Assembly: GCA_964483175.1 (NCBI GenBank)
Contig: CAZAAT010000043.1
Location: 1-20,265, forward strand
Direction of reading: 5' to 3'
DNA from: JAAYHC01 sp964483175
Lineage (GTDB): Bacteria > Bacillota > UBA5301
Length of the DNA stretch: 20,265 nucleotides
The translations under genes were made by a program, and so were the position numbers. Below are positions 1 through 7,305 of this stretch, in pieces; within the stretch, counting starts at the first letter, position 1, and each line of letters begins with the position of its first letter. The notes beneath the pieces are model-generated. The model had not been told where the DNA came from and ran no database searches. It saw only the letters and a list, made by a program, of their open reading frames with translations.

Positions 1-43
1 TTTCTATCTCATTACTTATCTTCCTTGTTCACCTACTAAAACT

Positions 44-1519
44 TTACACTAACTCCGCCAGCAATTCCTTGGCCTTCACGGCACCGGCCCTTAGGCGCTT
101 AATCACCTCATCACGACCGACTAGTAGCAGCGTTTCGTAAATGCCCGGGCTGACTGCCCGTCCGGTTACCGCTGCCCGAACCGGATGAATCAGTTTACCC
201 AGTTTTACGTCGAACTCGGACATCAGCTTCGCGAACTCCTCCTCGAGCGCCTCCTGTGTGAACTCGGAGATCTCTTCGATAATAGCAGCTAAGCGCTCGA
301 GAATCTGCGGCGCCAGCTCATTGTTGAGGTTTTTCAGCGCCTTTTCATCGTAGTTCACATCTGTAAAGAAATAGCTGGTAAGTTCGGCGATCTCATTAAT
401 CGTTTTGAGCCTCGTCTGCATCTCAGCGACGATCTTAGTCACTCGCTCGAGTTCAGCAGGTGATAAATCCGGCTCGATCAACCCGGCCTGCTCCATGAAC
501 GGCCGACACAGTTCGGTCAGGCGCTCCACCGAAGTCTCGCGAATGTAGACCCCATTCATCCATTGCAGCTTAGCATAGTCGAAGACCGCCGGATTCTTGG
601 AGACCGCTTCCAAGGTAAAGTACTCGATCAGCTGCTCTTTAGAAAACAAATTATCCGTCGCATTGTACGACCAGCCCAACAAGGCCAGATAGTTCATCAA
701 CGCTTCTGGCAGATAACCATCATCTTTGTATTGGATCACTGAAGTCGCCCCATGGCGCTTACTTAGCTTAGTCTTATCCGGCCCCAAGATCATCGAGATA
801 TGGGCAAATCTTGGCACCTCCCAGCCTAACGCCTCATACAGCTGAATCTGTTTGGGAGTATTCGACAGGTGGTCTTCACCCCTGATCACATGACTGATCT
901 CCATGAGATGATCATCGACAACCACCGCAAAGTTATAGGTCGGCATCCCATCCGACTTAACAATGACGAAATCATCGACGACCTCATTTTCGAAGGTAAC
1001 CTTGCCACGAACTAAGTCTTCGACTACTGTACTGCCGGAGTCAGCCGATTTGAACCGGATTACCGGGACCCTACCCTCTGCTTTGTATCGTTCGGCTTCG
1101 GCGGCAGATAGCTCTAAGCACTTACGATCATACCGCGGAGCCTGTCCCCCCTCAAGCAGCTCCTTACGGCGCTGATCCAACTCATCGGGGCTGCAATAAC
1201 AGTAGTAAGCCCTGCCTTTGTCTATCAGTTCTTGTGCGTACTGCTTATAGATTTCCAGGCGCTCGGCCTGATAATATGGTCCGTGCCCCCCATCTTTGCC
1301 TGGCCCCTCATCCCAATCCAAACCCAACCAGGTCATGCCGTCAAATATCGCTTGAACCGATTCCTCGGTCGACCTAACCTGGTCAGTATCCTCAATCCTC
1401 AAAATAAAATCTCCTCCGTGATGGCGGGCGAACAACCAGTTAAAGAGAGCTGTTCGTGCACCACCCACATGCAGATAGCCGGTGGGGCTAGGAGCAAACC
1501 TAACACGTACCCGCTTCAC
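44..1519 (-). CDS. gltX: Glutamyl-tRNA synthetase
   Basis: This cytoplasmic class I aminoacyl-tRNA synthetase charges tRNA-Glu (and tRNA-Gln in bacteria that use the amidotransferase route) with glutamate. The 491 aa product has the normal bacterial length. The HIGH signature is at residues 17-20 (HVGG, after APSPTG) and the KMSKS signature is KLSKR at 251-255. A CYC pair at 107-109 plus Y130 and C134 matches the zinc site of many GluRS. The frame is open upstream to an ATG at 1558, but a perfect AGGAGG ends 7 bases before the GTG at 1519 and the family N-terminus begins there, so GTG is the chosen start. It lies beyond the terminator hairpin at 1595-1627, so it may be transcribed separately; I see no convincing promoter in the 75-base gap. 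The 43 bases downstream hold nothing I can name. Confidence 0.97.
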   Translation of the reverse strand: MKRVRVRFAPSPTGYLHVGGARTALFNWLFARHHGGDFILRIEDTDQVRSTEESVQAIFDGMTWLGLDWDEGPGKDGGHGPYYQAERLEIYKQYAQELIDKGRAYYCYCSPDELDQRRKELLEGGQAPRYDRKCLELSAAEAERYKAEGRVPVIRFKSADSGSTVVEDLVRGKVTFENEVVDDFVIVKSDGMPTYNFAVVVDDHLMEISHVIRGEDHLSNTPKQIQLYEALGWEVPRFAHISMILGPDKTKLSKRHGATSVIQYKDDGYLPEALMNYLALLGWSYNATDNLFSKEQLIEYFTLEAVSKNPAVFDYAKLQWMNGVYIRETSVERLTELCRPFMEQAGLIEPDLSPAELERVTKIVAEMQTRLKTINEIAELTSYFFTDVNYDEKALKNLNNELAPQILERLAAIIEEISEFTQEALEEEFAKLMSEFDVKLGKLIHPVRAAVTGRAVSPGIYETLLLVGRDEVIKRLRAGAVKAKELLAELV

Positions 1520-1594
1520 AAAAACACCTCCTAAAACATACCGTGAAGTGTTCAACATTCAATCCGTCTGCTCCTGCTCATCTTGGTTGTAATA

Positions 1595-1627
1595 GCCAAA
1601 AAAGTGCGGAATCCGCACTCTTTTGGC
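1595..1627 (-). terminator. Strong hairpin terminator before gltX
   Basis: A 15-bp stem with one mismatch and a 3-base loop has arms gccaaaaaagtgcgg and ccgcactcttttggc. Read on the minus strand the inner GC-rich stem is followed by a run of six T. It lies 23 bases after the stop of the small Gln-rich gene and would end the transcript coming from the right. The T and A runs on both flanks make it potentially bidirectional. A further arm pair (1579-1585 with 1628-1634) can extend the stem. Confidence 0.75.
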
Positions 1628-1650
1628 CAAGATGCATTAGGTTACAGCAG

Positions 1651-1815
1651 TTATGATTTTTTCAACTTCTTCGGCTGTTTAAATTGTTGTTGTTGCTGTT
1701 GTTGTTTCTGTTGGGTGCCAAGCTCATTGGCAAACTCGTAGAACTCCTGAGTTTCTTGCTGCCCAGTGTTCTGTTTGCCCTGTCTCTGCTGCTTTTTCTG
1801 GGCTTTCTTCGCCAT
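1651..1815 (-). CDS. Small Gln/Lys-rich protein, gamma-SASP-like
   Basis: This is a 54 aa ORF with an ATG start and a strong AAGGAGG site 9 bases upstream. The product is very polar: 18 Gln and 11 Lys, a run of seven Gln at 38-44, and a central segment EFYEFANELGTQQ (24-36). It has no Cys, no signal peptide and no membrane segment. The EFA-x-E followed by Gln-rich sequence recalls gamma-type small acid-soluble spore proteins (SspE), which store amino acids in the spore core, but the match is by eye and short. It follows mtaD by 70 bases and ends just before a strong terminator, so it may be a single-gene unit or the last gene of the train. A weak sigma-G-like pair lies upstream (GTATA, 18 bases, AAAAATA, overlapping the end of mtaD). 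The gene looks real from RBS, codon use and terminator; the spore role is tentative. Confidence 0.7.
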   Translation of the reverse strand: MAKKAQKKQQRQGKQNTGQQETQEFYEFANELGTQQKQQQQQQQFKQPKKLKKS

Positions 1816-1838
1816 TTCTAAAGGCCTCCTTAAAGCAT

Positions 1839-1855
1839 GCTCTATTGACTAGAGC
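1839..1855 (-). promoter_or_regulatory. Small stem-loop just upstream of the small gene's RBS
   Basis: A 6-bp perfect stem (GCTCTA/TAGAGC on the minus strand) with a 5-base loop lies about 10 bases before the AAGGAGG of the gene at 1651-1815. It could be a leader structure, a weak mtaD terminator or chance; no T run follows it. Confidence 0.3.
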
Positions 1856-1885
1856 CACTTATATTTTTCAGCCCTAGGAGTACCT

Positions 1886-3190
1886 TTATACGCGTAACTT
1901 AGTAAACCGTTTATTTACCTCTGCAAACAGTTTTTCCTGATCAATAGTTGTCAACTGACCGCCATCTACCAGCACTTTGCCTGCTACCATCACCAGTTCC
2001 ACATCACTGCCCTTAGCAGCGTAAACCAGGTTGGAAAGATAGTCATGTACAGGCCATAAGTGCGCCTTTGCGAAATCTACCACCTGCAAATCGGCCTGGT
2101 ATCCGGGCTCAATCCGTCCGACCGGGGCCAGCATTCCGAATCCTTCTGCCAGTGGATTGGTCGCTCGTCGCAGCAAAAAACCGGCTGGAATGGTTTCCGG
2201 GTTTCCGGTAGAAACCTTCTGTAAATACCCGGCCAAACGCAGCTCTTCATACATATCGAGCTTATTGTTGCTTGCCGCTCCATCGGTGCCTATACCGACC
2301 GAAACTCCAGCTTCGCGCAGAGCATCAAGCCTGGCGACGCCGCTTGCCAACTTCATGTTGCTCGCCGGGCAGTGCGCGACAATCGCACCCGCCTCCGCTA
2401 ATAACTCAATATCACTATCGGACAGGTGCACCCCATGGGCTGCTAGCAGCGGGTGCTCCAGGAGCCCGGTCTCCGCCACGATCTGGGTCGGTGTCTTCCC
2501 ATACTGCCCAAGTACCGTTTGATTTTCGGTCTGAGTCTCCGAGAGGTGGATGTGAATACCGACCCCTAAATCACTGGCGAGCTTCGCCGCATGTTTAAGC
2601 AAGTCTAGAGAACATGTATAGGTTCCATGTGGCGCCAGCCAAAAGCTCAGTCGTCCATCACCCGCGCCTTGGTATTGGTTGTAGACACTGACAGCCTCAT
2701 CCAAGCTATTCTTGGCACTTTCGACATCACCGGTAAAACCGCGCGCCAAATTGGCTCTAATACCGCTCTCGACCACCGCCTTAGCGATCTGATCAACCCC
2801 CATGTACATGTCGAAAAAGCAGGTTGTGCCAGAGAGGAGCATCTCAGCGATGGCCAACATGCTACCCCAGTAGTAGTCGTCAGCGGTCAGGCGATCTTCA
2901 GCTGGAAAGATCTTTTCGGTCAGCCACCTTTCCAAAGGTAGATCCTCGCCGAGTCCGCGCAGCAAGGTCATGGGAGCATGAGAGTGCAGATTGACAAAGC
3001 CCGGTAGCAGCACCTTTCCCCTACCATCGATTTCGCGCTCAGCGCTAAGATCCGGCGGAAGGCTTCCGGAGGCAACGGCGATGATCTCCTGCCCTTCGAT
3101 CACGACATACCCACGCTCGATAATCTGCCACTCACTATCTGTGTTGGCGTCCGGCGAGAGGATGGTAATATCTCGAAAGACCGTCCGCAT
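1886..3190 (-). CDS. mtaD: 5-methylthioadenosine/S-adenosylhomocysteine deaminase
   Basis: This is an amidohydrolase-superfamily purine deaminase, 434 aa. It hydrolytically deaminates MTA to methylthioinosine and SAH to S-inosylhomocysteine in the cytoplasm; relatives also take adenosine or 5'-deoxyadenosine. The metal-binding HSH is at 69-71 in FVNLHSHAPM, followed by HIHLSE (H215, E218) and the catalytic GTDGAASNN (D303). These fit the TrzA/MtaD branch rather than guanine or chlorohydrolase enzymes. The ATG at 3190 overlaps the TGA of the SAH hydrolase gene (TGATG), with GGAGG 7 bases before it, so the two are translationally coupled; a GTG one codon earlier sits too close to the RBS. It is the last gene of the mtnP-mtnA-ahcY-mtaD block. 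Deaminase function is well supported; the preferred substrate is inferred from the neighbours. Confidence 0.9.
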   Translation of the reverse strand: MRTVFRDITILSPDANTDSEWQIIERGYVVIEGQEIIAVASGSLPPDLSAEREIDGRGKVLLPGFVNLHSHAPMTLLRGLGEDLPLERWLTEKIFPAEDRLTADDYYWGSMLAIAEMLLSGTTCFFDMYMGVDQIAKAVVESGIRANLARGFTGDVESAKNSLDEAVSVYNQYQGAGDGRLSFWLAPHGTYTCSLDLLKHAAKLASDLGVGIHIHLSETQTENQTVLGQYGKTPTQIVAETGLLEHPLLAAHGVHLSDSDIELLAEAGAIVAHCPASNMKLASGVARLDALREAGVSVGIGTDGAASNNKLDMYEELRLAGYLQKVSTGNPETIPAGFLLRRATNPLAEGFGMLAPVGRIEPGYQADLQVVDFAKAHLWPVHDYLSNLVYAAKGSDVELVMVAGKVLVDGGQLTTIDQEKLFAEVNKRFTKLRV

Positions 3191-4437
3191 CACTCAACCT
3201 CCCAGCTGGAAAGGTATTTTTGCTGCTGAGCCGAGAGTTCGTCAATATCAATCCCCAGTGAGGCAAGCTTATGCCGTGCTACAACGGCATCGATTTCGGC
3301 TGGGATGCTGTACACCTTTGGGCCCAGCTCGCCATGGTGTTCCATCACGTACTTGACCGCAAGGGTTTGAATGGCAAAACTGAGATCCATGATCTCGATC
3401 GGGTGCCCGTCGCCACAGGCCAAATTGACCAGACGCCCCTCACCGAGCACATTGATTTTGCGTCCATCGGCCAACGTATATTGGTCGATACCTGGCCGAA
3501 CTTCGCCGACCGACTCAGCCAACTCAGCGAGCTCTTGCAGATTAATCTCCACGTTGAAATGGCCGGCATTGGAGAGCACCACGCCATCTTTCATCACCTG
3601 GAAGTGATCTTTGGTGATGATATCTTTACAGCCGGTGGTGGTGACAAAGATATCCCCCACCGCGGCTGCCTCGCGCATCGGCATAACCTCGTAGCCGTCA
3701 CAGTAAGCCTCCAGCGCTTTTACCGGGTCGACCTCGGTAATGATTACTTTGGCTCCCAAACCGCTTGCCCGCAGGGCTACACCGCGACCACACCACCCAT
3801 ACCCGCTGACAACCACATTTTTGCCGGCGATCAGCATGTTGGTTGTCCGCATGATTCCATCCCAAACCGACTGCCCGGTGCCATATCTGTTATCGAAGAG
3901 GTGTTTACAATAGGCATCGTTTACTGCCATCATCGGGAAGCGTAAAATGCCATCCCGTTCCATCGCGCGCAGCCGAATAATCCCAGTGGTAGTCTCTTCG
4001 CATCCACCGAGAACTCCGTCGGCCAAGTCGATGCGCTCTGTGTGTAAGAGGTTGATCAAATCCCCACCGTCATCAATAATCAGGTCCGGGCCAAAATCTA
4101 GGGTCCGGTTGAGGTGTTCAAAATACTCAGCCTTGGTAGCCCCATGCCAAGCATAGACATCTAAACCATCTTCAGCCAAAGCGGCAGCGATGGCATCTTG
4201 AGTCGATAGCGGATTGCTCCCGGTCACGGCAACCTGAGCGCCCAAGGCGGCCAAGGTCTTGGCCAGACAAGCGGTCTTCGCCTCCAAATGCACCGAAACC
4301 GCGACCTTTTTCCCGGCAAATGGCTGATCGGCAGCAAACTCTGCTGCCAGTGAACGTAAAATCGGCATGTTCTGCCAAGCCCATTCAATTTTTTGTTTAC
4401 CCAGGCCGGCTAGGCTTGGATCTCTGATGATTGACAT
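3190..4437 (-). CDS. ahcY: Adenosylhomocysteinase-family hydrolase (SahH)
   Basis: This NAD-dependent hydrolase removes homocysteine from S-adenosylhomocysteine or, in some archaea, from S-inosylhomocysteine. The 415 aa product belongs to the shorter archaeal/Thermotoga-like branch. It has the NAD-binding GYGWCGRG at 212-219, the catalytic-type NDAYCKHLFDN (K178, D182) and the C-terminal GHPIEIMD. The substrate-site motif reads HLEAKTA (50-56), where the classical enzymes have HMTVETA. The ATG at 4437 opens the conserved MSIIRDPSLA and has a purine-rich GGAAGG/GGGGG leader; the 15-residue upstream extension is not family-like. It follows mtnA by 22 bases and overlaps mtaD. The fold and family are certain. 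Whether adenosine or inosine thioethers are the natural substrate is open. Confidence 0.92.
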   Translation of the reverse strand: MSIIRDPSLAGLGKQKIEWAWQNMPILRSLAAEFAADQPFAGKKVAVSVHLEAKTACLAKTLAALGAQVAVTGSNPLSTQDAIAAALAEDGLDVYAWHGATKAEYFEHLNRTLDFGPDLIIDDGGDLINLLHTERIDLADGVLGGCEETTTGIIRLRAMERDGILRFPMMAVNDAYCKHLFDNRYGTGQSVWDGIMRTTNMLIAGKNVVVSGYGWCGRGVALRASGLGAKVIITEVDPVKALEAYCDGYEVMPMREAAAVGDIFVTTTGCKDIITKDHFQVMKDGVVLSNAGHFNVEINLQELAELAESVGEVRPGIDQYTLADGRKINVLGEGRLVNLACGDGHPIEIMDLSFAIQTLAVKYVMEHHGELGPKVYSIPAEIDAVVARHKLASLGIDIDELSAQQQKYLSSWEVE

Positions 4438-4459
4438 AAACCCCCATCCTTCCCACAGG

Positions 4460-5509
4460 TTATTTCCGTAGAGCCGCTGCAATACTATCAGTATAGGGAG
4501 GTCTCAAGACTCCGACCTCCGTGATGATACCATCGATATATTTATGCGGAGTTACATCAAAAGCAGGGTTGATAACCGCAATATCCGCCGGAGCAACCTG
4601 GTGACCGAAGAGGTGCGTCACCTCGCTGTGATGCCGCTCTTCGATGGGGATCTCTGCCCCGGTGCTGATCGCGGCATCGATCGTCGACCGCGGAGCAGCG
4701 ATATAAAAGGGGATGCCATGTTCTTTGGCCAAAATCGCCACCCCATAAGTCCCGATCTTGTTCGCGGTGTCGCCATTGGCGGCGATACGGTCCGCCCCGA
4801 CCACCACAAACTGGACGAGCCCCTGCTGCATCACATAAGCCGCCATATTATCCGTAATCAAGGTGACTGGGATCTGATCTTGTTGCAGCTCCCAGGCTGT
4901 CAGCCTAGCGCCCTGTAAGAAAGGACGAGTCTCATCAGCGTAGACCATAATCTCTTTACCCTGCTCATGAGCGGCCCGGATCACGGCCAAGGCGGTACCA
5001 TAGTCAACCGTTGCCAGGGCTCCCGCGTTACAGTGAGTTAAAATCCCCGCACCCTGTGGAACTAGCTCCGCACCATATGCCCCGATCTTACGGTTGGTAG
5101 CCACATCTTCGTCTGCGATGGCCTGGGCCTCTTGTTCCAAGCGTTTTTGAAGATCTTGGGGGCTCAGATCACGATTCACCTCATAGACTCGCTTCATTCG
5201 GTCTAGGGCCCAAAAAAGGTTGACAGCCGTCGGTCTGGTTGCTCCCAAGACCTCAATAACCTTGTCCAGATATGTGTCAAGCTCTGCCGCTTCTCGCCCG
5301 GCGGCAGTAAACTCGGCAAGGCCAATTGCGACCCCGTAAGCTGCAGCAGCCCCGATTGCCGGAGCCCCGCGAACCACCATCTCTTTGATCGCCGTAGCTA
5401 CCTCCTCATAGCTTCGACAGACCACAATTTCAGATGAGACCGGTAATTTGCGCTGGTCGATCAGGCGCAATTCGCCCGGCTGAAACTCCATCGTCATAAC
5501 CCGTGCCAC
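4460..5509 (-). CDS. mtnA: S-methyl-5-thioribose-1-phosphate isomerase
   Basis: MtnA converts methylthioribose-1-phosphate to methylthioribulose-1-phosphate in MTA salvage. The 349 aa length is typical of the eIF2B-related MtnA family. Conserved RGAPAIGAAAAYG (48-60), HCNAGALAT with the catalytic Cys at 160 and GADRIAANGDTANKIGTYG with the catalytic Asp at 240 are all present; the last two match the numbering known for the Bacillus enzyme. The GTG start at 5509 is fixed by GGGAGG 8 bases upstream. It lies 17 bases after mtnP, whose product is its substrate. A side role as ribose-1,5-bisphosphate or 5-deoxyribose-1-phosphate isomerase is possible, since these are paralogous or promiscuous activities. 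Confidence 0.94.
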   Translation of the reverse strand: MARVMTMEFQPGELRLIDQRKLPVSSEIVVCRSYEEVATAIKEMVVRGAPAIGAAAAYGVAIGLAEFTAAGREAAELDTYLDKVIEVLGATRPTAVNLFWALDRMKRVYEVNRDLSPQDLQKRLEQEAQAIADEDVATNRKIGAYGAELVPQGAGILTHCNAGALATVDYGTALAVIRAAHEQGKEIMVYADETRPFLQGARLTAWELQQDQIPVTLITDNMAAYVMQQGLVQFVVVGADRIAANGDTANKIGTYGVAILAKEHGIPFYIAAPRSTIDAAISTGAEIPIEERHHSEVTHLFGHQVAPADIAVINPAFDVTPHKYIDGIITEVGVLRPPYTDSIAAALRK

Positions 5510-5526
5510 AGTAAAAACCTCCCGTA

Positions 5527-6312
5527 TTAAAACTGGCCTAATTCTCTAGTCGCATGATGACAAGCACATTCCGGGTCCTCAGTCAGCGAACCGATCGCCC
5601 GCATCAATAACCGGCGTAGCTTATCGTTGTTCCGGTTCATAATCTCCACAACCTCCTGATGGGTCAAGGGATGGGGAGAAATGCCTGCCGCCCAGTTGGT
5701 TACCATAGCTACCGAAGCGTAACAAAGCCCTGCCTCACGCGCGAGGACCACCTCCGGGACATTGGTCATCCCAACCAAGTCCCCGCCCAAGATGCCATAA
5801 GCCTTAATCTCAGCGGGTGTCTCGTAGCGAGGTCCCTCGGTGCAGACATAAGTCCCGCGCGCGCCTAGTTTGATCCCCTCGGCTTCGGCCGCCGCTAAAA
5901 GCACTTCGCGCACCCGGGGACAGTACGGCTGGGTATAATCAACATGAACAACCCCGGCCGGTCCACCATCGTAGAAGGTGTAAACGCGGTCCTTGGTAAA
6001 ATCGATGAACTGATCTAAGAGAACCATCTCGCCCGGTGGCATCTCTTTATTGAGCGATCCCACCGCTGAGGTGGAGATAACTTCTGTCACCTCGAGCATC
6101 TTCAAACCCCAAATGTTGGCCCGATAATTAATCCGATGCGGTGGTACCGAGTGCCCGGATCCATGCCGAGCTAAAAAGATTACTTCCCGATCTTCATGCC
6201 GGCCCCGGACAAACTGAATCGTACCATATGGGGTTACCAGCTCTTCTTCTTGTACGTCTGAGAGGATCGCGGGGTCGTAAACCCCCGTTCCCCCGATAAT
6301 GGCTATACGCAA
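5527..6312 (-). CDS. mtnP: MTA/MTI phosphorylase (MtnP family)
   Basis: This is a trimeric-type purine nucleoside phosphorylase, 261 aa, that splits a 5'-methylthio-nucleoside with phosphate into the base and methylthioribose-1-phosphate. Visible motifs are GGTGVYDP (7-14), the phosphate-site ARHGSGHSVPPHRINYRAN (48-66), TSAVGSLN (81-88), EGPRYETPAEI (159-169) and GMTNVPEVVLAREAG (181-195). The purine-contact segment is T205-N206-W207-A208-A209-G210, where adenine-specific MTAPs have TDYD; Asn here is typical of 6-oxopurine phosphorylases, so methylthioinosine (or inosine/guanosine) may be the true substrate. The start is TTG at 6312, decided by AGGAGG 8 bases upstream, which overlaps the TAG of the preceding gene. 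The Cys-containing ECACHH tail (254-259) is unusual. Confidence 0.9.
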   Translation of the reverse strand: MRIAIIGGTGVYDPAILSDVQEEELVTPYGTIQFVRGRHEDREVIFLARHGSGHSVPPHRINYRANIWGLKMLEVTEVISTSAVGSLNKEMPPGEMVLLDQFIDFTKDRVYTFYDGGPAGVVHVDYTQPYCPRVREVLLAAAEAEGIKLGARGTYVCTEGPRYETPAEIKAYGILGGDLVGMTNVPEVVLAREAGLCYASVAMVTNWAAGISPHPLTHQEVVEIMNRNNDKLRRLLMRAIGSLTEDPECACHHATRELGQF

Positions 6313-6324
6313 CCTGACCGCCTC

Positions 6325-7290
6325 CTAAATCATCAGTTTGCCATCTTTCATGATTACCTTACCATCAATTTCAATGCTCGCTTTGAGCATAATTCCATCG
6401 AGATGGCTGGGGACAGAGGTATTGCCGCCAAAGGTCTTGTTGTCACCAATGGCGATATGTGCGGTGCCTAAAACTTTCTCGTCTTCGAGCGGGCTGCCAC
6501 ACAATTCAGCCTGGTCGTTGGTGCCGATACCCAGTTCGGCGATATTACGTGCCGGTTGGCCAAAGGGCTTGATGACTTCAACGATGCGTCTGGCACCTTC
6601 GCCGCCGGTGATATCGGTGACAAAACCATCCTTAACGATAAAGGTGATCGGATCATTGGTTAAGATGCCCGCCCCCGACATCGAGCCATCTACTACGAAT
6701 TTGCCATTGGCACTTCCCTCCACCGGGGCAATAAAGGCCTCTCCCGCTGGGAAATTGCTAAATAACCCAGGTTTATCGACCAAGCCAGTATCCGGATGTC
6801 CGACCCGGCCTTCGATGCTCATTGTAATATCCGTGCCGGCCGGGGTGGTAACCCGGGCAGTCTTGCCATTGGTCAAAATCTCGGCGAGTTTATTGCTTAC
6901 CTCGGCAATCCGTTCATAATTGCCTTGGAGAGCGCGGGCTAGTGTCTCCGGCAGGATGCCGGGTAAAGTGTAGATCCGGGTACCGGCCAGATTGGCCTCT
7001 TTCCGAGCAGCGGTATGTGAGAGCGATTTGCTGGTCGGGGCCAGCACTACATCCGCTTTTTTCATCGCTTCTGCGACCATAGCCGGGGGTTCAGCCCCAT
7101 TGCTGGCTCGCGGCATAATTTCGACGATGGCAGCATCGGCTCCCAAATCCTTGGCGGCCTGCCAAAGCAGTTCGCCAACTGATCGCAGAGGCTCATCCGT
7201 AACCACGAGCACCTCCTCACCTTTGGTTACCCCCAAACACGTTGCTAAGATCCGGGAGGCGTCCTCCCGGAGATGGGTCAGATCCTTCAT
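6325..7290 (-). CDS. M29-family metallo-aminopeptidase-like protein
   Basis: This 321 aa product resembles the thermophilic aminopeptidase (AmpS/AmpT, peptidase M29) and related metal-dependent hydrolases. Candidate metal ligands fall in conserved-looking blocks: PVEGSANG (E191), ELGIGTN (E253), GTAHIAIGDN (H278, D283) and SHLDGIM (H297, D299). It is clearly shorter than the usual roughly 400 residues, chiefly at the N-terminus, and many short homologues carry no tested substrate. ATG GTG ATG are in a row at the start; AAGGAG is 8 bases from the third codon (7290) but only 2 from the first, so 7290 is chosen. It sits 15 bases after the iron-sulfur protein gene and 12 before mtnP. No signal peptide is seen, so it is probably cytoplasmic. 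A generic peptidase role is plausible; a link to either neighbouring pathway is not shown. Confidence 0.75.
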   Translation of the reverse strand: MKDLTHLREDASRILATCLGVTKGEEVLVVTDEPLRSVGELLWQAAKDLGADAAIVEIMPRASNGAEPPAMVAEAMKKADVVLAPTSKSLSHTAARKEANLAGTRIYTLPGILPETLARALQGNYERIAEVSNKLAEILTNGKTARVTTPAGTDITMSIEGRVGHPDTGLVDKPGLFSNFPAGEAFIAPVEGSANGKFVVDGSMSGAGILTNDPITFIVKDGFVTDITGGEGARRIVEVIKPFGQPARNIAELGIGTNDQAELCGSPLEDEKVLGTAHIAIGDNKTFGGNTSVPSHLDGIMLKASIEIDGKVIMKDGKLMI

Positions 7291-7305
7291 CACCATTTCT
7301 CCTTT

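Noticed and set aside
1520..1560. Promoter for gltX (TTGAAT-16-TATGTT)
   Set aside because: The -10 box would place the start at or inside the ribosome site of gltX; the match is weak and the geometry poor.
3271..3945. 224-codon plus-strand frame inside ahcY
   Set aside because: Antisense shadow of a well-conserved gene, with no ribosome site of note and no recognisable domain.
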